Assembly: GCA_030562195.1 (NCBI GenBank)
Contig: CM060200.1
Coordinates: forward strand, 21,243,023 to 21,307,022
Direction: 5' to 3'
Length of the DNA stretch: 64,000 nt
From: Nipponacmea schrenckii
Lineage: Eukaryota > Mollusca > Gastropoda > Lottiidae
Shown in pieces: positions 39,601-53,100 of this stretch. Numbering within the stretch: position 1 is the first letter of the stretch; every line of letters begins with the position of its first letter. A program made the position numbers and the translations under genes. The notes beneath the pieces are model-generated. The model saw only the letters and a program-made list of their open reading frames with translations, had not been told where the DNA came from and made no database searches.

Positions 39601-42600
39601 TCTTCCTGGTAGTTTCTTTTTAGGAATTGGATTCTGAAAACACATAAAAGGCGACATATACATACACAACACATAGAGAAACCTACCCGACCAAATTCAG
39701 ATGCCCATGACACATCTAAATGATTTGATATTGTTGGTGATAAACGACATAATGATGTGATATCTATAGCTCGACCGGGACGTTTGGGTTCTATACCAGG
39801 TTTGGTTGTAGGAATTGGATTCTGTAACATAGCAAATTATTCCATTCAAAAAAAAAAATTAAGTAATTCTAAAATTTGGCTCATTAGTTAATGAAAGAGA
39901 ATATCATGAACATTTTGAAAGAAATTTTTAACCATAAGACTAAATTTTGAAATAAACACAAGAATACAATGATAATAATAAGTATAAGTCACTATGACTA
40001 AATATAATTGAAAGGGAGAATATGTGTAAACACTACATACCGGCAATGGGGCCATTTTACCATTAACTCTTACGCAAATACTAGGGGGGAAATTATCTGC
40101 CTGTTCACAACTAGTTTCTAAAAGACAAAATCTGAAAAAGAATAACCAGTTGTAATTAACTTGACTGAGTATATAATTATATAATATAAGTTTTTTGACT
40201 ATGACTAATTTAATATTTAATATAGTGTAATTCAAAAGGTGCTTTGGCAATATTAATCAATTTGTTGCAAAAATCATTTATCAATCTAGTCAAGCAACAG
40301 TTAAATTACCTCAATTGGACCTGTACAGTGTATTCACATTTGGCACCAGGTCGAAAATCTCTAGACATAGCTATATCTTGAGCTTGTTGAGGAGTAAGAT
40401 GAAACACAAAAAATGATTCTTGAAATCTGTTATTACTTTTTGGAACTGAAAAACAAAATTAAAACAAAATAATGTGAAAGTAACAATTGCAAATGTCATA
40501 ACGAGAGCTGGCATGATATAGTGCTAATGCTAGTATCATGGCATTATTGGCAATACCCGTCACTTGTCTACTGATTTACCACTAGTGTCACCATAGAAAA
40601 CAAAAAAAGTATGTGAATTTATCAATTTGACAAACAGTATTTTATATCAAGTTTTTCCATGCTGCAAAATACATAAGATTCATGGTAAAAGAAACAATTC
40701 AACTGTTAAGTTGCTTTTTAGAACTTACCCAAACTAGTTGGTTTCATTAATTCTGCTAATAAATCATAGAATGGTAAATGTTTAAATCTAACATCAGGAT
40801 GAACAGGCATGGAGGATGATGATGGAGGATGTATTGTTGTTAAATGTTTACTTCCACCATAATCTATTCCAGCTGTAATACAACATTGAATACTTAATCA
40901 CATTTAGTTAGATAAAAGATAGCTTGCCAGGCAAGGTATTATATGCCCATTGGCAGAATGGAATTTCAATAATAAATTGGACAAAAACTATAAAATTCAA
41001 ATGCTCAAACCAGGTTTCATTGAAAATTGTAGCTTCTATTGTGTCTACAACAAATAGAGAGGCAGGGGCAAGAACTAAAAATATGTTCATCAAAAAAACA
41101 TTACAATCTAACTTAAATGCCATCTTATAAATACCTATTCTTCAACCAAGTTTCATTAAAACCAAAAATTAAGGAAAAAATGTTGATGGACTGACGGACA
41201 ACAACAATAATATGTCCACGCAATCATGTGGGTGTATAAAATAAAATGCATTAAGTTCATTAAAAAGACATATGAATTTTAATGCATGCAGTTATTTCAT
41301 TAACAAGGTATTAAGTAACAGTTTGTTTCTATAGGCTTGTTGACAACTTTGGTGTGGTGAATCTTATTCTGACTTGTGTAAAAGTTTACTATTATTATTA
41401 TCATAAAGTACTCCAACGTATTTTTAGAAAATAGTTTCAGGATTTATATCTCACTATATTCCCTAGACCTACTCATGTTTTTAGTTCCCTCTAAGAATTT
41501 CTGGCACTTTTTCGACCATACCTTTTGGCCTAGGATAATAATAATTAACAGAACTTCTGTAATGATGATTATTTGACCATCTTGCATTATCATATCTTCT
41601 ATGGTATGGCCTCTGATGATATTGGACTGGTAGGCCTATAGCCATAAGACTAGGTATTTGATTAAGTTTGGCTGGCCCATTAGATATATGTGTGTTAGCT
41701 AATCTTGCTGTTTGAACAGGAATCGTGTCTTCAACAGTTTTTGCTGACATATTAGTATCAGCCTGCTTCTCATTTTGTTTTGGTTCACTATTTTCTTTAT
41801 TCTGTTCTCCACTTTGTTGATTAGTAATTGTTCTTTTACTAGATTCCAAATAATTCACAATATTTCTACTTAAATCCACATTTTGTATATTGGTTAATTT
41901 CACAGGGTTGGTTTTCTTATTTTTACCAACTTTTTCCAAACATGAACCACTATTTTGACCTTTTTTCTTTTTGGCTTTAGTATTCACCATTCTGATGGTA
42001 ACTTAATGTGAACACTGACTACCTAATACAATTTTAACTAATACAACTGTTCAACAAAAACTAATATTGAGTTAGTACTCACTTTCCTTATCTTGTAGAC
42101 CAAGTTGATTAAATATCAGTTAACAGCGTTTACTGATTAGTAATCATTGATATCAGGTTTTCATAATGACAAATTGTGGTAGTAGTGAGTTTTTATTAGC
42201 AGTATATCTTTTATCACAGGCCTTCTATCACATTTCTTTTTGTTTGATTTATCCATATTTATTTCAAATGCCAGTTTTACTTAGAATGTTATGATTGATA
42301 TTTAGAATTTGGTGAGCAATTACTTTTAAACAATATGTGTTGTAGTTCAAGCTGATCTGGGTCATAGAAAATTTTGATGTAAACTCAAAATTCAAATATT
42401 TCAATACTTACCACTGGCTATTCCGGGAGTAGGCGTAGGTTGGTCTGTTTGACTATGCGTCAATGTAGTGGGATCAGTAAACCGTCTTCTGTTATTAGCG
42501 TTGGTAGCAAATATTTGTCTGAAATTATTACAGTAATAATAATCTAATGCAGATTGATGACAGTCATATAAAACTGTAAACATTATTTTGTTGATTAATT

Positions 42601-44392
42601 TGTAAATTATATTTCTTTATTGTCATAAGCTTGTTATCAATAAAATATTTCCATTGCAAGTAATATAATTTACTATACCTATATAATTCACGTATTTTAA
42701 TTTGAACTTGTAGGCCACAGCCTTTTTGTACCAATTGTAAAGCTCTTTGTAATAATTCTTGTTTTCTACCACTTTTGTTTCTTCCAGCAAAACCCAATAA
42801 AACTTGTAATTCTGAGACTCGAAAGCTCATAATCATGTGCTAGAATCATAAACCATCATATATATTTCTACATTGTCAACTCAATTCTCTCTATGTTTTA
42901 CATTATTGTTTTATAATATGTGAAGAAGAATTCACAGAATCTTCATACTATATGAATGTGAACAAAATGCTTAAAAAGTCTTTCTTCATTCAATTCACTA
43001 ATAGCTTTGCTTAGTCTTTTTAGTTGTCAAAATATCTGTCAATGCTATGTCATTCTAAATCTTGCTGTTCAGTAGTACAACAGCAACTAAAAAGACAATA
43101 AATACATTTGAAATGTGACATTATCATTTGTCATAGTTTGTTTAAAATGAATTATTTTTGTTCTATTATAAATCACTCTTTACTAAAATTCAGAAATTTT
43201 TCAGAAAGAAAATGAAATTGAATTGCACATAGCAATGACCTTTTTTTTTTTCGCACATGGTGTCAAATAAAAACTAATTTGAAGTTAATTACTACAGTAT
43301 GACACAATTTGAAGAAAAATGAAGATATGATTCAATGACACTGCCTACCTGATTCCCAAGCTATTGAGCAATATGCCTTTTAAAAAAGGTAGGCCTACAT
43401 AATGAAATTTTTTGCAGATATTTGGTAGTTTGGGTGAACTCTTGGTTGATCTTCAAACCAAACATGCCAGTAATCCCCAATGACTCTCGATTTATTAGTA
43501 CATGTGCTTAGTAGGGCTGTCAGAGACACTGGGCACTGCAGGTTAACAACTGAGAAATACCTAGTCAGTGCACATCAATCTTAAGACTACTTTAATATCA
43601 GTAGCCTACAGTTTTGAATTTAGTCTGATGTTCCCCCAATAAAAATTACGTAAAATTTGTTTCAGTAACAACATAATATTAAAGCTCTGCCATACGGTAT
43701 ATAATGTGTTCTCCATATTAAAGAGGACACAGCGACCTTGGGCTTAGGCTTCCTATAAAAAAATCTCAAATTTCACATTTTTTTTACATTTAAGTCAAAT
43801 TATAGACTTGTAAATTGTTGACATGAAGGATTGTTTAATCTCAAAAAAGATTTGAGTTGTTTTGTCAATAACCTACAAGTTACATCTTTAACACAGTTAA
43901 GCTTGTACATGCCATGCCAGAAATGGACTCAAAAAACAATTTATCACATTAAATACGTCCACTTCCGGTTATTAAGGCTAAGTTTGGAAAGTGAGTTACC
44001 TCCCTTTCATGAAGATATATTTCTAAAAAATGTTGATTAACAGATATATATAAGATTTTACTATTCAAAGAACGTAAAGAGATGGTGTAGGAACCGTTGT
44101 CCTTCAAATATACACATAAAAAGGCCACAAATATTAGAAGTTAGACAGGAAATATTTGCCTAATTTTTCTCCGCAAATACACAAAAATAAACAGAGGAAG
44201 TCCAACTGAGATGTTGAAAACACAAATCTGGTGTGAATAGATCATATTAGGTGATTATTTTGATTTATTTCAATAATTGACTTTGTTTCCGTTTACTTCG
44301 AGTTATAATTGAAACACTATTCATTCAAATATAACTGTATATAAGAATATAAATGTATATAATATTACCTTTAGTTCTGTGGACTCCGCCAT
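36626..44392 (-). CDS. PIAS: PIAS-family E3 SUMO-protein ligase
   Basis: Nuclear SUMO E3 ligase. Exons in transcript order: 44392-44369, 42839-42679, 42518-42412, 40872-40729, 40445-40310, 40131-40041, 39821-39687 (7a) or 39633-39514 (7b), 38461-38356, 38183-38110, 37932-37772, 37569-37376, 37143-36626. With 7a the protein is 616 residues, with 7b 611; every junction is in frame. The SAP domain is at about 11-45 ([21 protein letters not shown]). The PINIT domain is at about 115-275 ([16 protein letters not shown]). The SP-RING is at about 315-378 ([21 protein letters not shown]). A SUMO-interacting motif [13 protein letters not shown] lies near 451-463, followed by a Ser/Pro-rich tail. Start choice is MAESTELK; an in-frame ATG lies 9 nt upstream. 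The gene is head-to-head with NDUFS7. The duplicated exon 7 is unusual, and intron 3 contains an extra ORF. Confidence 0.96.
39514..39633 (-). other. PIAS: PIAS alternative exon 7b (PINIT domain)
   Basis: A 120-nt exon with good splice sites (TTTTCAG before, GTATGT after) in phase 0-0. It encodes NPIPKKK, then [14 protein letters not shown] and [12 protein letters not shown]. It is a diverged duplicate of exon 7a, sharing the NPIP start and the DIT.L..L.P..N...VSW pattern, with about 5 residues deleted. The intron separating it from 7a is only 53 nt. Confidence 0.8.
39687..39821 (-). other. PIAS: PIAS alternative exon 7a (PINIT domain)
   Basis: A 135-nt phase 0-0 exon encoding [27 protein letters not shown] and VSWASEFGR. 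It is the more canonical of the two copies: [16 protein letters not shown] and the closing EFGR follow vertebrate PIAS closely. It is bounded by TTACAG and GTAGGT. Confidence 0.85.
41481..41990 (-). CDS. Unrecognised 169-residue protein nested in PIAS intron 3
   Basis: An intact ORF on the same strand as PIAS, between PIAS exons 3 and 4. I do not recognise it. The N-terminus is very basic ([12 protein letters not shown], then NKKT), the middle is polar and rich in N, Q, E and K, and the C-terminal third is rich in Tyr, Arg, His and Asn ([28 protein letters not shown]) before [12 protein letters not shown]. No membrane segment or enzyme motif is seen; the composition suggests a nuclear or RNA-associated disordered protein. 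An in-frame TAA lies 15 nt upstream of the ATG. About 90 nt further upstream is a strong donor (GGAAA|GTGAGT, plus positions near 42081-42090), and an acceptor-like TTGAACAG or GTATTAG lies between, so a spliced 5' UTR is possible. It could also be an alternative PIAS exon, but the stop before the ATG argues for an independent gene. Confidence 0.45.
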   Translation of the reverse strand: MVNTKAKKKKGQNSGSCLEKVGKNKKTNPVKLTNIQNVDLSRNIVNYLESSKRTITNQQSGEQNKENSEPKQNEKQADTNMSAKTVEDTIPVQTARLANTHISNGPAKLNQIPSLMAIGLPVQYHQRPYHRRYDNARWSNNHHYRSSVNYYYPRPKGMVEKVPEILRGN

Positions 44393-44446
44393 TTTTTTCA
44401 TTTATTTTGACGCATGCGCTGTGTACCAAAACAATCCACAATAAAA
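44393..44446. promoter_or_regulatory. 54-bp bidirectional promoter, NRF1-like core and TISU-type starts
   Basis: Only 54 bp separate the PIAS and NDUFS7 initiation codons. CGCATGCGC at 44411-44419 matches the core of the NRF-1 palindrome, a regulator of respiratory-chain genes. Both ATGs sit in ATGGCGG/ATGGCGA contexts preceded by A-runs (AAAAATGGCGGAG for PIAS, AAAAATGGCGACA for NDUFS7). These resemble the YY1/TISU element, which directs initiation on very short 5' UTRs. There is no TATA box. Confidence 0.6.
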
Positions 44447-46556
<2,110 letters not shown>

Positions 46557-47295
46557 AATCTATTTAAATCAATTGTATAAAGCGACAGGACTGCATGGAT
46601 GTGTATATAAATTAAAAGACAGTGTCAAATAGAAATTTATTAAAGTTTAGTTTTTGTTTTATTATTGTTTGTTCATGTTCAAAATTAGGGGTATGTTATT
46701 GTTGATCATCAAATGTTTTTAGGCCTTAAAGACACTTGTAACAACACCAAATGACAACACATTTTTTAGTTCTAACAGTATTAATGCATTATATGGTGGA
46801 GTAAATAGGCTTGTTAAATGGACAGTAGAATTTCTACAGAATTATAATGTGTAACTTCACATATATAAAATAATATGCATAAACAATAATGACTTTATTC
46901 GGATACCAATAATTGGTATATATGAATATAAATATACACACATATACAATAATAATAAGATTTACATTTTAACAAAATAAAAAAAAGGTTGTTCTCTATT
47001 GTATATAAACTTAGTAATCATAGTCGATTTCTGTTAAAAGGGTACATTTAAATATCATATCCTTTGGGTGTCATGAGATGTACAATCTAGTCAACCACGT
47101 AGCTTGAGGTATTAATAGTTTGTTCTGTATCCATGTATTCAATTCATTATCTGACCTTTTTTTTTTATATACTCTAGTTGTTCAATAGTGTTAAACATAA
47201 GAAACTATTTTCGATAGACTGAACTCATATACCTCAGAAACCTCAAATTCAATATTTAGAGCCATCTAATACACAGAACACACTATCAATCTATC
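46557..47295 (+). other. NDUFS7 3' UTR and flank
   Basis: AT-rich non-coding sequence. AATAATAT and AATAATAATAAG runs near 46871-46960 make defined poly(A) signals hard to single out. Nothing else is recognised before the 87-bp satellite starts. Confidence 0.3.
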
Positions 47296-48165
47296 CCAAA
47301 ACACTAACCTCGAATCTCAATAGCTAATCTATATTTTTCAATGCACTAAACTCATGTCGCAATGGTTATTATCAAACTATTTCATTACACTTACCTCGAA
47401 TCTCAAAAGCTAATCAATATTTTTCAATGCACTAAACTCCTGTCACAATGGTTATTATAAAAACTATTTCATTACACTAACCTCGAATCTCAATAGTTAA
47501 TCAATATTTTTCAATGCACTAAACTCATGTCGCAATGGTTATTATAAAAACTATTTCATTACACTAACCTCGAATCTCAATAGTTAATCAATATTTTTCA
47601 ATGCACTAAACTCGTGTCACAATGGTTATTACCAAACTATTTCATTACACTAACCTTGTATCTCAATAGTTAATCAATATATTTCTATGCACTAGACTCG
47701 TGTCGCAATGATTATTATCACACTATTTCAATACACTAACCTCGTATCTCAATAGTTAATCAATATTTTTCAATGCACTTAACTCGTGTCGCAATGGTTA
47801 TTATAAAAACTATTTCATTACACTAACCTCGAATCTCAATAGTTAATCAATATTTTTCAATGCACTTAACTCGTGTCACAATAGTTATTATAAAAACTAT
47901 TTCATTACACTAACCTTGTATCTCAATAGTTAATCAATATATTTCTATGCACTAGACTCGTGTCGCAATGATTATTATCACACTATTTCAATACACTAAC
48001 CTCGTATCTCAATAGTTAATCAATATATTTCAATGCACTTAACTCGTGTCACAATAGTTATTATAAAAACTATTTCATTACACTAACCTTGTATCTCAAT
48101 AGTTAATCAATATTTTTCAATGCACTTAACTCGTGTCGCAATGGTTATTTTCACACTATTTAATA
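47296..48165. repeat. ~87-bp satellite array, block 1
   Basis: About ten tandem units of 86-88 bp containing CTCAATAGTTAATCAATATT, TTTCAATGCACTAAACTCGT, GTCGCAATGGTTATTAT and ACTATTTCATTACACTAACC. Variation between units is modest and some pairs of units repeat as a block (CCTTGTATCTCAATAG with ATATTTCTATGCACTAGAC). Confidence 0.85.
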
Positions 48166-48510
48166 ATAATAATAATAATAAACTCTTTATTTTACATGGG
48201 TCAGAATTAGGCCCAATACACAAGGACATGGTCCTGTCTCACATTCAGCCCATGGGGCAATACATTGAAAAAAAAAAGAAAAAAATCGAAAATACATAAT
48301 ATCTCAATATACAATTCGTCTAAAATACTAAAAATACACAAGTACATGTGTATCAGATGGACAGATCTATGTTCCGGCGATCAAGTACATGACCACAAAA
48401 TAAATATACAATACTCCACGTACAATTTGTTTAAAAAATACACAAGTGCATGAAATGGACAGATTTTCAACCTACAATTTGTTTATAAAATGGATATAAT
48501 ATATAGTGTC
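48166..48510 (-). mobile_element. (TTA)n-tailed retroposon inserted in the satellite
   Basis: The minus-strand copy starts with ATAATAATAATAAACTCTTT, then the conserved tail (complement of CCCAATGTATTGCCCCATGG). It is followed by an A-rich stretch and about two ~85-bp units containing GGACAGATCTATGTTCCGGC and GATCAAGTACATGACCACA. The satellite resumes after it. Related internal units occur at 51420-51620, 54740-54990, 56140-56350 and 60590-60660. Confidence 0.65.
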
Positions 48511-48866
48511 GCAATGGTTATTATCACACTATTTCAATACACCAAATTCGTATCTCAATAGTAAATCAATATTTTTCAATGCACTAAACTCGTGTCGCAA
48601 TGATTATTATCAAACTATTTAATTACACTAACCTCGTATCTCAATAGTTAATCAATATTTTTCCATGCACTAAACTCGTGTCGAAATGGTTATTATCACA
48701 CTATTTCAATACACTAACCTCGAATCTCAATAGTTAATCAATATTTTTCAATGCACTAAACTCGTGTCGAAATGGTTATTATCAAACTATTTCATTACAC
48801 TTACCTCGTATCTCTATAGTTAATCAATATTTTTCAATGCACTAAACTCGTGTCGAAATGGTTATT
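48505..48866. repeat. ~87-bp satellite array, block 2
   Basis: Four units of the same satellite, continuing after the retroposon insertion and ending ...GTCGAAATGGTTATT, where a different insertion starts. Confidence 0.8.
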
Positions 48867-49368
48867 TATAACACAACACAATTATAAAATTTCAAATTTT
48901 ATTATTGGCATAAGGGAACTACACGAAATGTAAAACATAGAAATGACAAAAGGGCGGAGCCCTGTGTAATAATAAATTTGAGTGGGCGGAGCCCTGAATG
49001 AGTGTGAGCGGGCGGAGCCCTGTACAGCGAAGCTGTGTTTGTAAGAACACTGACGATTGATAGGGCTTAGTAGCATAACGCTACCTTGAGACATGGTAAG
49101 CTAGCTGAATGAAAGTATGATCAAAATAAATCTGGAGCTAGTCAAAACCATCGTTTAAACCTCACCACAATACATCAGTGATCCATTGTTGTAATAGAGC
49201 GAAGCTCTTATGTAAAAGAAAATCAGTGAAACTCATACTGAAACCATTAAATCTGAAATAAACTGGCGTACAATGGCGACTGATCACTATGACAGATCAC
49301 GTGATATGGTCAATTACCGTACGGTACATCATGTTATAAACTGCGCCTATATACATAAGCTTCAATTA
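48867..49368. mobile_element. ~500-bp insertion rich in GNA-triloop mini-hairpins
   Basis: This non-satellite segment is bracketed by satellite sequence broken mid-unit (GGTTATT on the left, AAACTATTTCATTACAC on the right). It holds AGGGCGGAGCCCT at 48951, GGGCGGAGCCC at 48984 and 49010, ACAGCGAAGCTGT at 49024 and AGAGCGAAGCTCT at 49196. Each is a perfect short stem closed by GGA or GAA. TACCGTACGGTA (49316) and other small palindromes follow. No ORF has a recognisable domain. Confidence 0.5.
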
Positions 49369-49500
49369 AACTATTTCATTACACTAACCTCGTATCTCAA
49401 TAGTTAATCAATATTTTTCAATGCACTAAACTCGTGTCGCAATGGTTATTATCAAACTATTTCAATACACCAAACTCGTATCTCAATAATTGTACCAATA
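49369..49500. repeat. ~87-bp satellite array, block 3
   Basis: About one and a half units after the hairpin-rich insertion. Beyond 49500 a diverged and partly inverted form (ATTGAGATACGAATTTAG) runs up to the SDR promoter region. Confidence 0.7.
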
Positions 49501-49905
49501 TATATTATATCATCTGATGAACTGATGAATCGAGATTATGGAAAGTCTACCATTGAGATACGAATTTAGTTTATTGAGTTAGATTGTTACAACTATTGAG
49601 ATTTTATGAGAAGCTCAATAGACAGAACCAATATCTCAAAATTTTAACAAAATATCACAATACACTCAATCTCGAATTTTGAATATCCAGCTCAATAATT
49701 GTATTATCAGAAACAATTACTGCAATTGTTCAGTTGACCTATATAGACTTGGTATGCCTGTATGTGATTTATATTATCAATGTAGGTTTATTATCTTCAA
49801 GTTAACACAGTAGTATTTCTATATAAGTCGAGTCAGACATAATTGACCGACTTCAGCTACAGGGTGGTATTTCAAATTGGTCTAGGTAGTGTATAGGGAA
49901 TCAGA

Positions 49906-52336
49906 ATGAAAATTGAAGGGAAAAGTGTTTTTATAACCGGAGCTGCTCAAGGATTGGGTGAAGGCATCTCGGAGGCTCTTTTAGTGCGTGGTGCAAGGGT
50001 AGGTTATAAAGGTTATTTTGCTCTTAATGGCACAGCAAAAAGAGCGAAATATGATTGCTTATTCTGCTGACATCCTGACCTAAGATAGAAATATCCAGCC
50101 CCGCCCTATGGAATTAAACACTGGCAGGCTGCTTGTCGAGTTCTATTACAAAAAGTTTTATTCCCTAGCAATTATCATACCTACCTACCTATCATTTCCG
50201 TTTTTTACACCTATCATTATTTAGTTCTACCGGATAGTAATATTTCAAAATTCTAAAATGTTTATATATCATTTTTTTATGTAAATTTTCAAAGGTTTTT
50301 ATAGCTGACATCAATGGAGATAAAGGACAAGAAACGGTTAAACGATTTCAAGATAAATATGGTGAAGAAAAGGCCATCTTTTTAAAAGCGGATGTCACCA
50401 AAGCAGATGAGTTTGAAAGTAAGTTTAGGGGAATGATGCTCAGGCTTATTACCACTGTTTGTTTATTACAGTTTAACGCTGTAAAATATAAATGTTATTC
50501 ATCAGGGCCTAAACTAATATGATACTGAAGGAAAGGTAAGAACAAATAGCCTAGAAGACATGTCTATGACATATTTGCAGGGGCATTTAAAGATGCGGTG
50601 TCGCGATTTGGTCATATTGATATCATGATGAATAATGCTGGTATAATGGACGAGAGTCGATGGGAATTGATGATATCATTGAATGTTGTGAGTACATTTT
50701 CATTTCTGATCCCAAATCTTGGAAACGCAAATATATTAATTTCAGAAAGCCAAATGCCCATCTTATAGGGTGATTCTCAAAAGCTGATTTTTAAGTTAAA
50801 TGATAGCAGACAGTTTAAATTGATATCGTTCGTAAAATTTATTGAAATAACTCTTATTTCAGACGACTCTTGTAAGAGGAACCAATCTAGCCATAGAACA
50901 CATGGATAAGTTAAAGGGTGGTAAAGGTGGACTGATTGTCAATACTGCCTCGATTGCCGGTAATTATTTGAGTCCGTAATGAAACCTTTACATGAGTGTA
51001 TAATTGCACTGTTAAATGCAAAAACGCGTTGACAAATAATTTTTGATTTGGGAAGGTTATGTTTTAAACAGCTTTTGCTTAAAAATGACTGACTATGCAA
51101 AATGCATTTTTATACGTTTGACCTTCAAATCGTTGACCTTTGTAGTTGTGGTCGTCTCTGAAGATGCCTGCTTTCCTTAGTGGTTTACAGATACTTTTCT
51201 GTCAACACCTTCTACTAAAGTCAGAAAGTGTTTCTCATATTAATCGTGAATAATACGTATCCTCCTCCGTATAGGTTTTGGTCCAGGATTTTGGTTTCCA
51301 GTGTATGGCGGAACTAAAAGCGCTGTTATAGGATTTACAACTAGCTGGGCGGTACGTAACACAATACCGATATTATTATACCCTCCGTATATACATGTAT
51401 TTGTGTATTTTACGTTGAAATAGTATATATTTCTTTTGCGGTCATGTACTTGATCGCCGGGAGTTAGATTTGTCTGTTCAATACACTTGTGCTTGTGTAT
51501 TTATTTTTAAATAAATTGTATGTTGAAGTATTGTATGTGGTCATGTACTTGATCGCCGGAACAAAGATCTGTCCATTTGATGCAAATGTACTTTAGACGA
51601 ATTGTATATTGAAGTCTTATGTATTTCCACTGGAAATTTATTAAATATATCTCTACTGGTTTCTGGCTTTTCTGAATATTGCGATAATTGTGGATGCACA
51701 GGGATCTCTTTCCACAGTAATCTGCGAACACCAGATAAAGTTAAGCTTAGCTAAACAATTCCCAATTCTAACTCACCGAACGGATGGTGCACTTTTAATA
51801 TTAAAAATATTAAATAATATTTTTATCTTAAATTGTTATTTTATTGTAGGCTAATCCGCATGTAGAAGCTATGGGAATAAATTTTGCTTGTTTGTGTCCA
51901 TCAGCAGCCGACACGAACTTATTAAATTATGAAGATCATATGGGTATCATGATTCCCCATTTCAAAAAGTTCTTAAAGGAAACAATAAAAATAGCTCCGT
52001 AAGTTGTAATATAACCATTAAGAGGTACACTATTTCATAGGATGTTCAAAATGTTATAATTTGTAAACAGGCCCGAAATGAGTCTTTGTTCCTCAATGTA
52101 GCCTATATTAAATAACAGAAGATAAATCAGATCAGTGTTTGTAAGTTGGTAAAATTTTGAATTTCAGAGTCAGTAAAATTGTAGAAGGTTGTATGACACT
52201 TGTAGAAAGAGATGACAATAATGGTGCCTTGCTTGTTGTTGGTGAAAAGGAGGGAATTCAATTTGTTGACCGGTACCATAATCCCGGATCTCCAAAAGAG
52301 AATGCAGAAAAAACTGCCAAAGAGGCATCAGCATAG
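49906..52336 (+). CDS. HPGD: 15-hydroxyprostaglandin dehydrogenase-like SDR, copy 1
   Basis: NAD-dependent short-chain dehydrogenase; the family oxidises the 15-hydroxyl of prostaglandins and related lipids in the cytosol. Exons: 49906-49998, 50295-50418, 50581-50687, 50863-50959, 51275-51351, 51850-51998, 52168-52336, giving 816 nt and 271 residues in frame (human HPGD is 266). Residues seen: TGAAQGLG (11-18) nucleotide-binding loop, Asp36 after the second strand favouring NAD over NADP, NNAG (90-93), Asn107, Ser138, Tyr151 and Lys155. This is the complete catalytic tetrad, at numbering that coincides with human HPGD as I recall it. The C-terminal half ([41 protein letters not shown]) also follows HPGD. 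It is the upstream member of a tandem pair. True substrate is unproven; molluscan members of this family are diverse. Confidence 0.92.
51420..51625. repeat. Two ~100-bp units of the retroposon-associated repeat
   Basis: In intron 5 of SDR copy 1, GGTCATGTACTTGATCGCCGG recurs at about 51440 and 51539. Each copy is followed by a TCTGTCCATTTGATGC-type segment and AGACGAATTGTATATTGAAG. These match the internal units of the (TTA)n-tailed family, here without the tail. The corresponding intron of copy 2 lacks them. Confidence 0.6.
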
Positions 52337-52435
52337 ACAAAATCATGATTGTTAAAGGCAATTTAATTGTTATATTAAAATGTAACACTTAAACACAAAG
52401 TTCTGTTTTTGAAGACATCAAATCATGTCTGATGC

Positions 52436-53100
52436 TTATTATCAAACTATTTCAATACACTAAACTCGTATCTCAGTAGTTAATCAATATTTTTAATGAA
52501 CTAAACTCATGTCGCAATGGTTATTATAAAAACTATTTCAATACACTAAACTCGTATCTCAATAGTTAATCAATATTTTTCAATGCACTAAAATCATGTC
52601 GCAATGATTATTATAAAAACTATTTCAATACAGTAACCTCGAATCGTAATAGTTAATCAATATTTATTTATGCACTAAACTCGCGTCGCAATGGTTATTA
52701 TCAACTATTTCAAAACACTAAACTCGTATCTCAATAGCTAATCAATATTTATTTATGCACTAAACTCGTGTCGCAATGGTTATTACCAAACTATTTCATT
52801 ACACTAACCTCGTATCTCAATAGTTAATCAATATATTTCTATGCACTAAACTCGTGTCACAATGGTTATTATCAAACTATTTCATTACACTAACCTCGTA
52901 TCTCAATAGTTAATCAATATTTTTCAATGCACTAAACTCGTGTCACAATGGTTATTACCAAACTATTTCATTACACTAACCTCGTATCTCAATAGTTAAT
53001 CAATATTATTCAATGCACTAAACTCGTGTCACAATGGTTATTATCAAACTATTTCAATACTCTTAACTCGTATCTCAATAGTTAATCAATATTTTTTTAA
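52436..53100. repeat. ~87-bp satellite array, block 4
   Basis: About seven and a half units of the same satellite between the two SDR genes, followed by an inverted unit at about 53170-53310 (CTATTGAGATACGAGTTCAG orientation). The array is therefore part of the segment that was duplicated with the genes or invaded the duplicate boundary. Confidence 0.8.
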
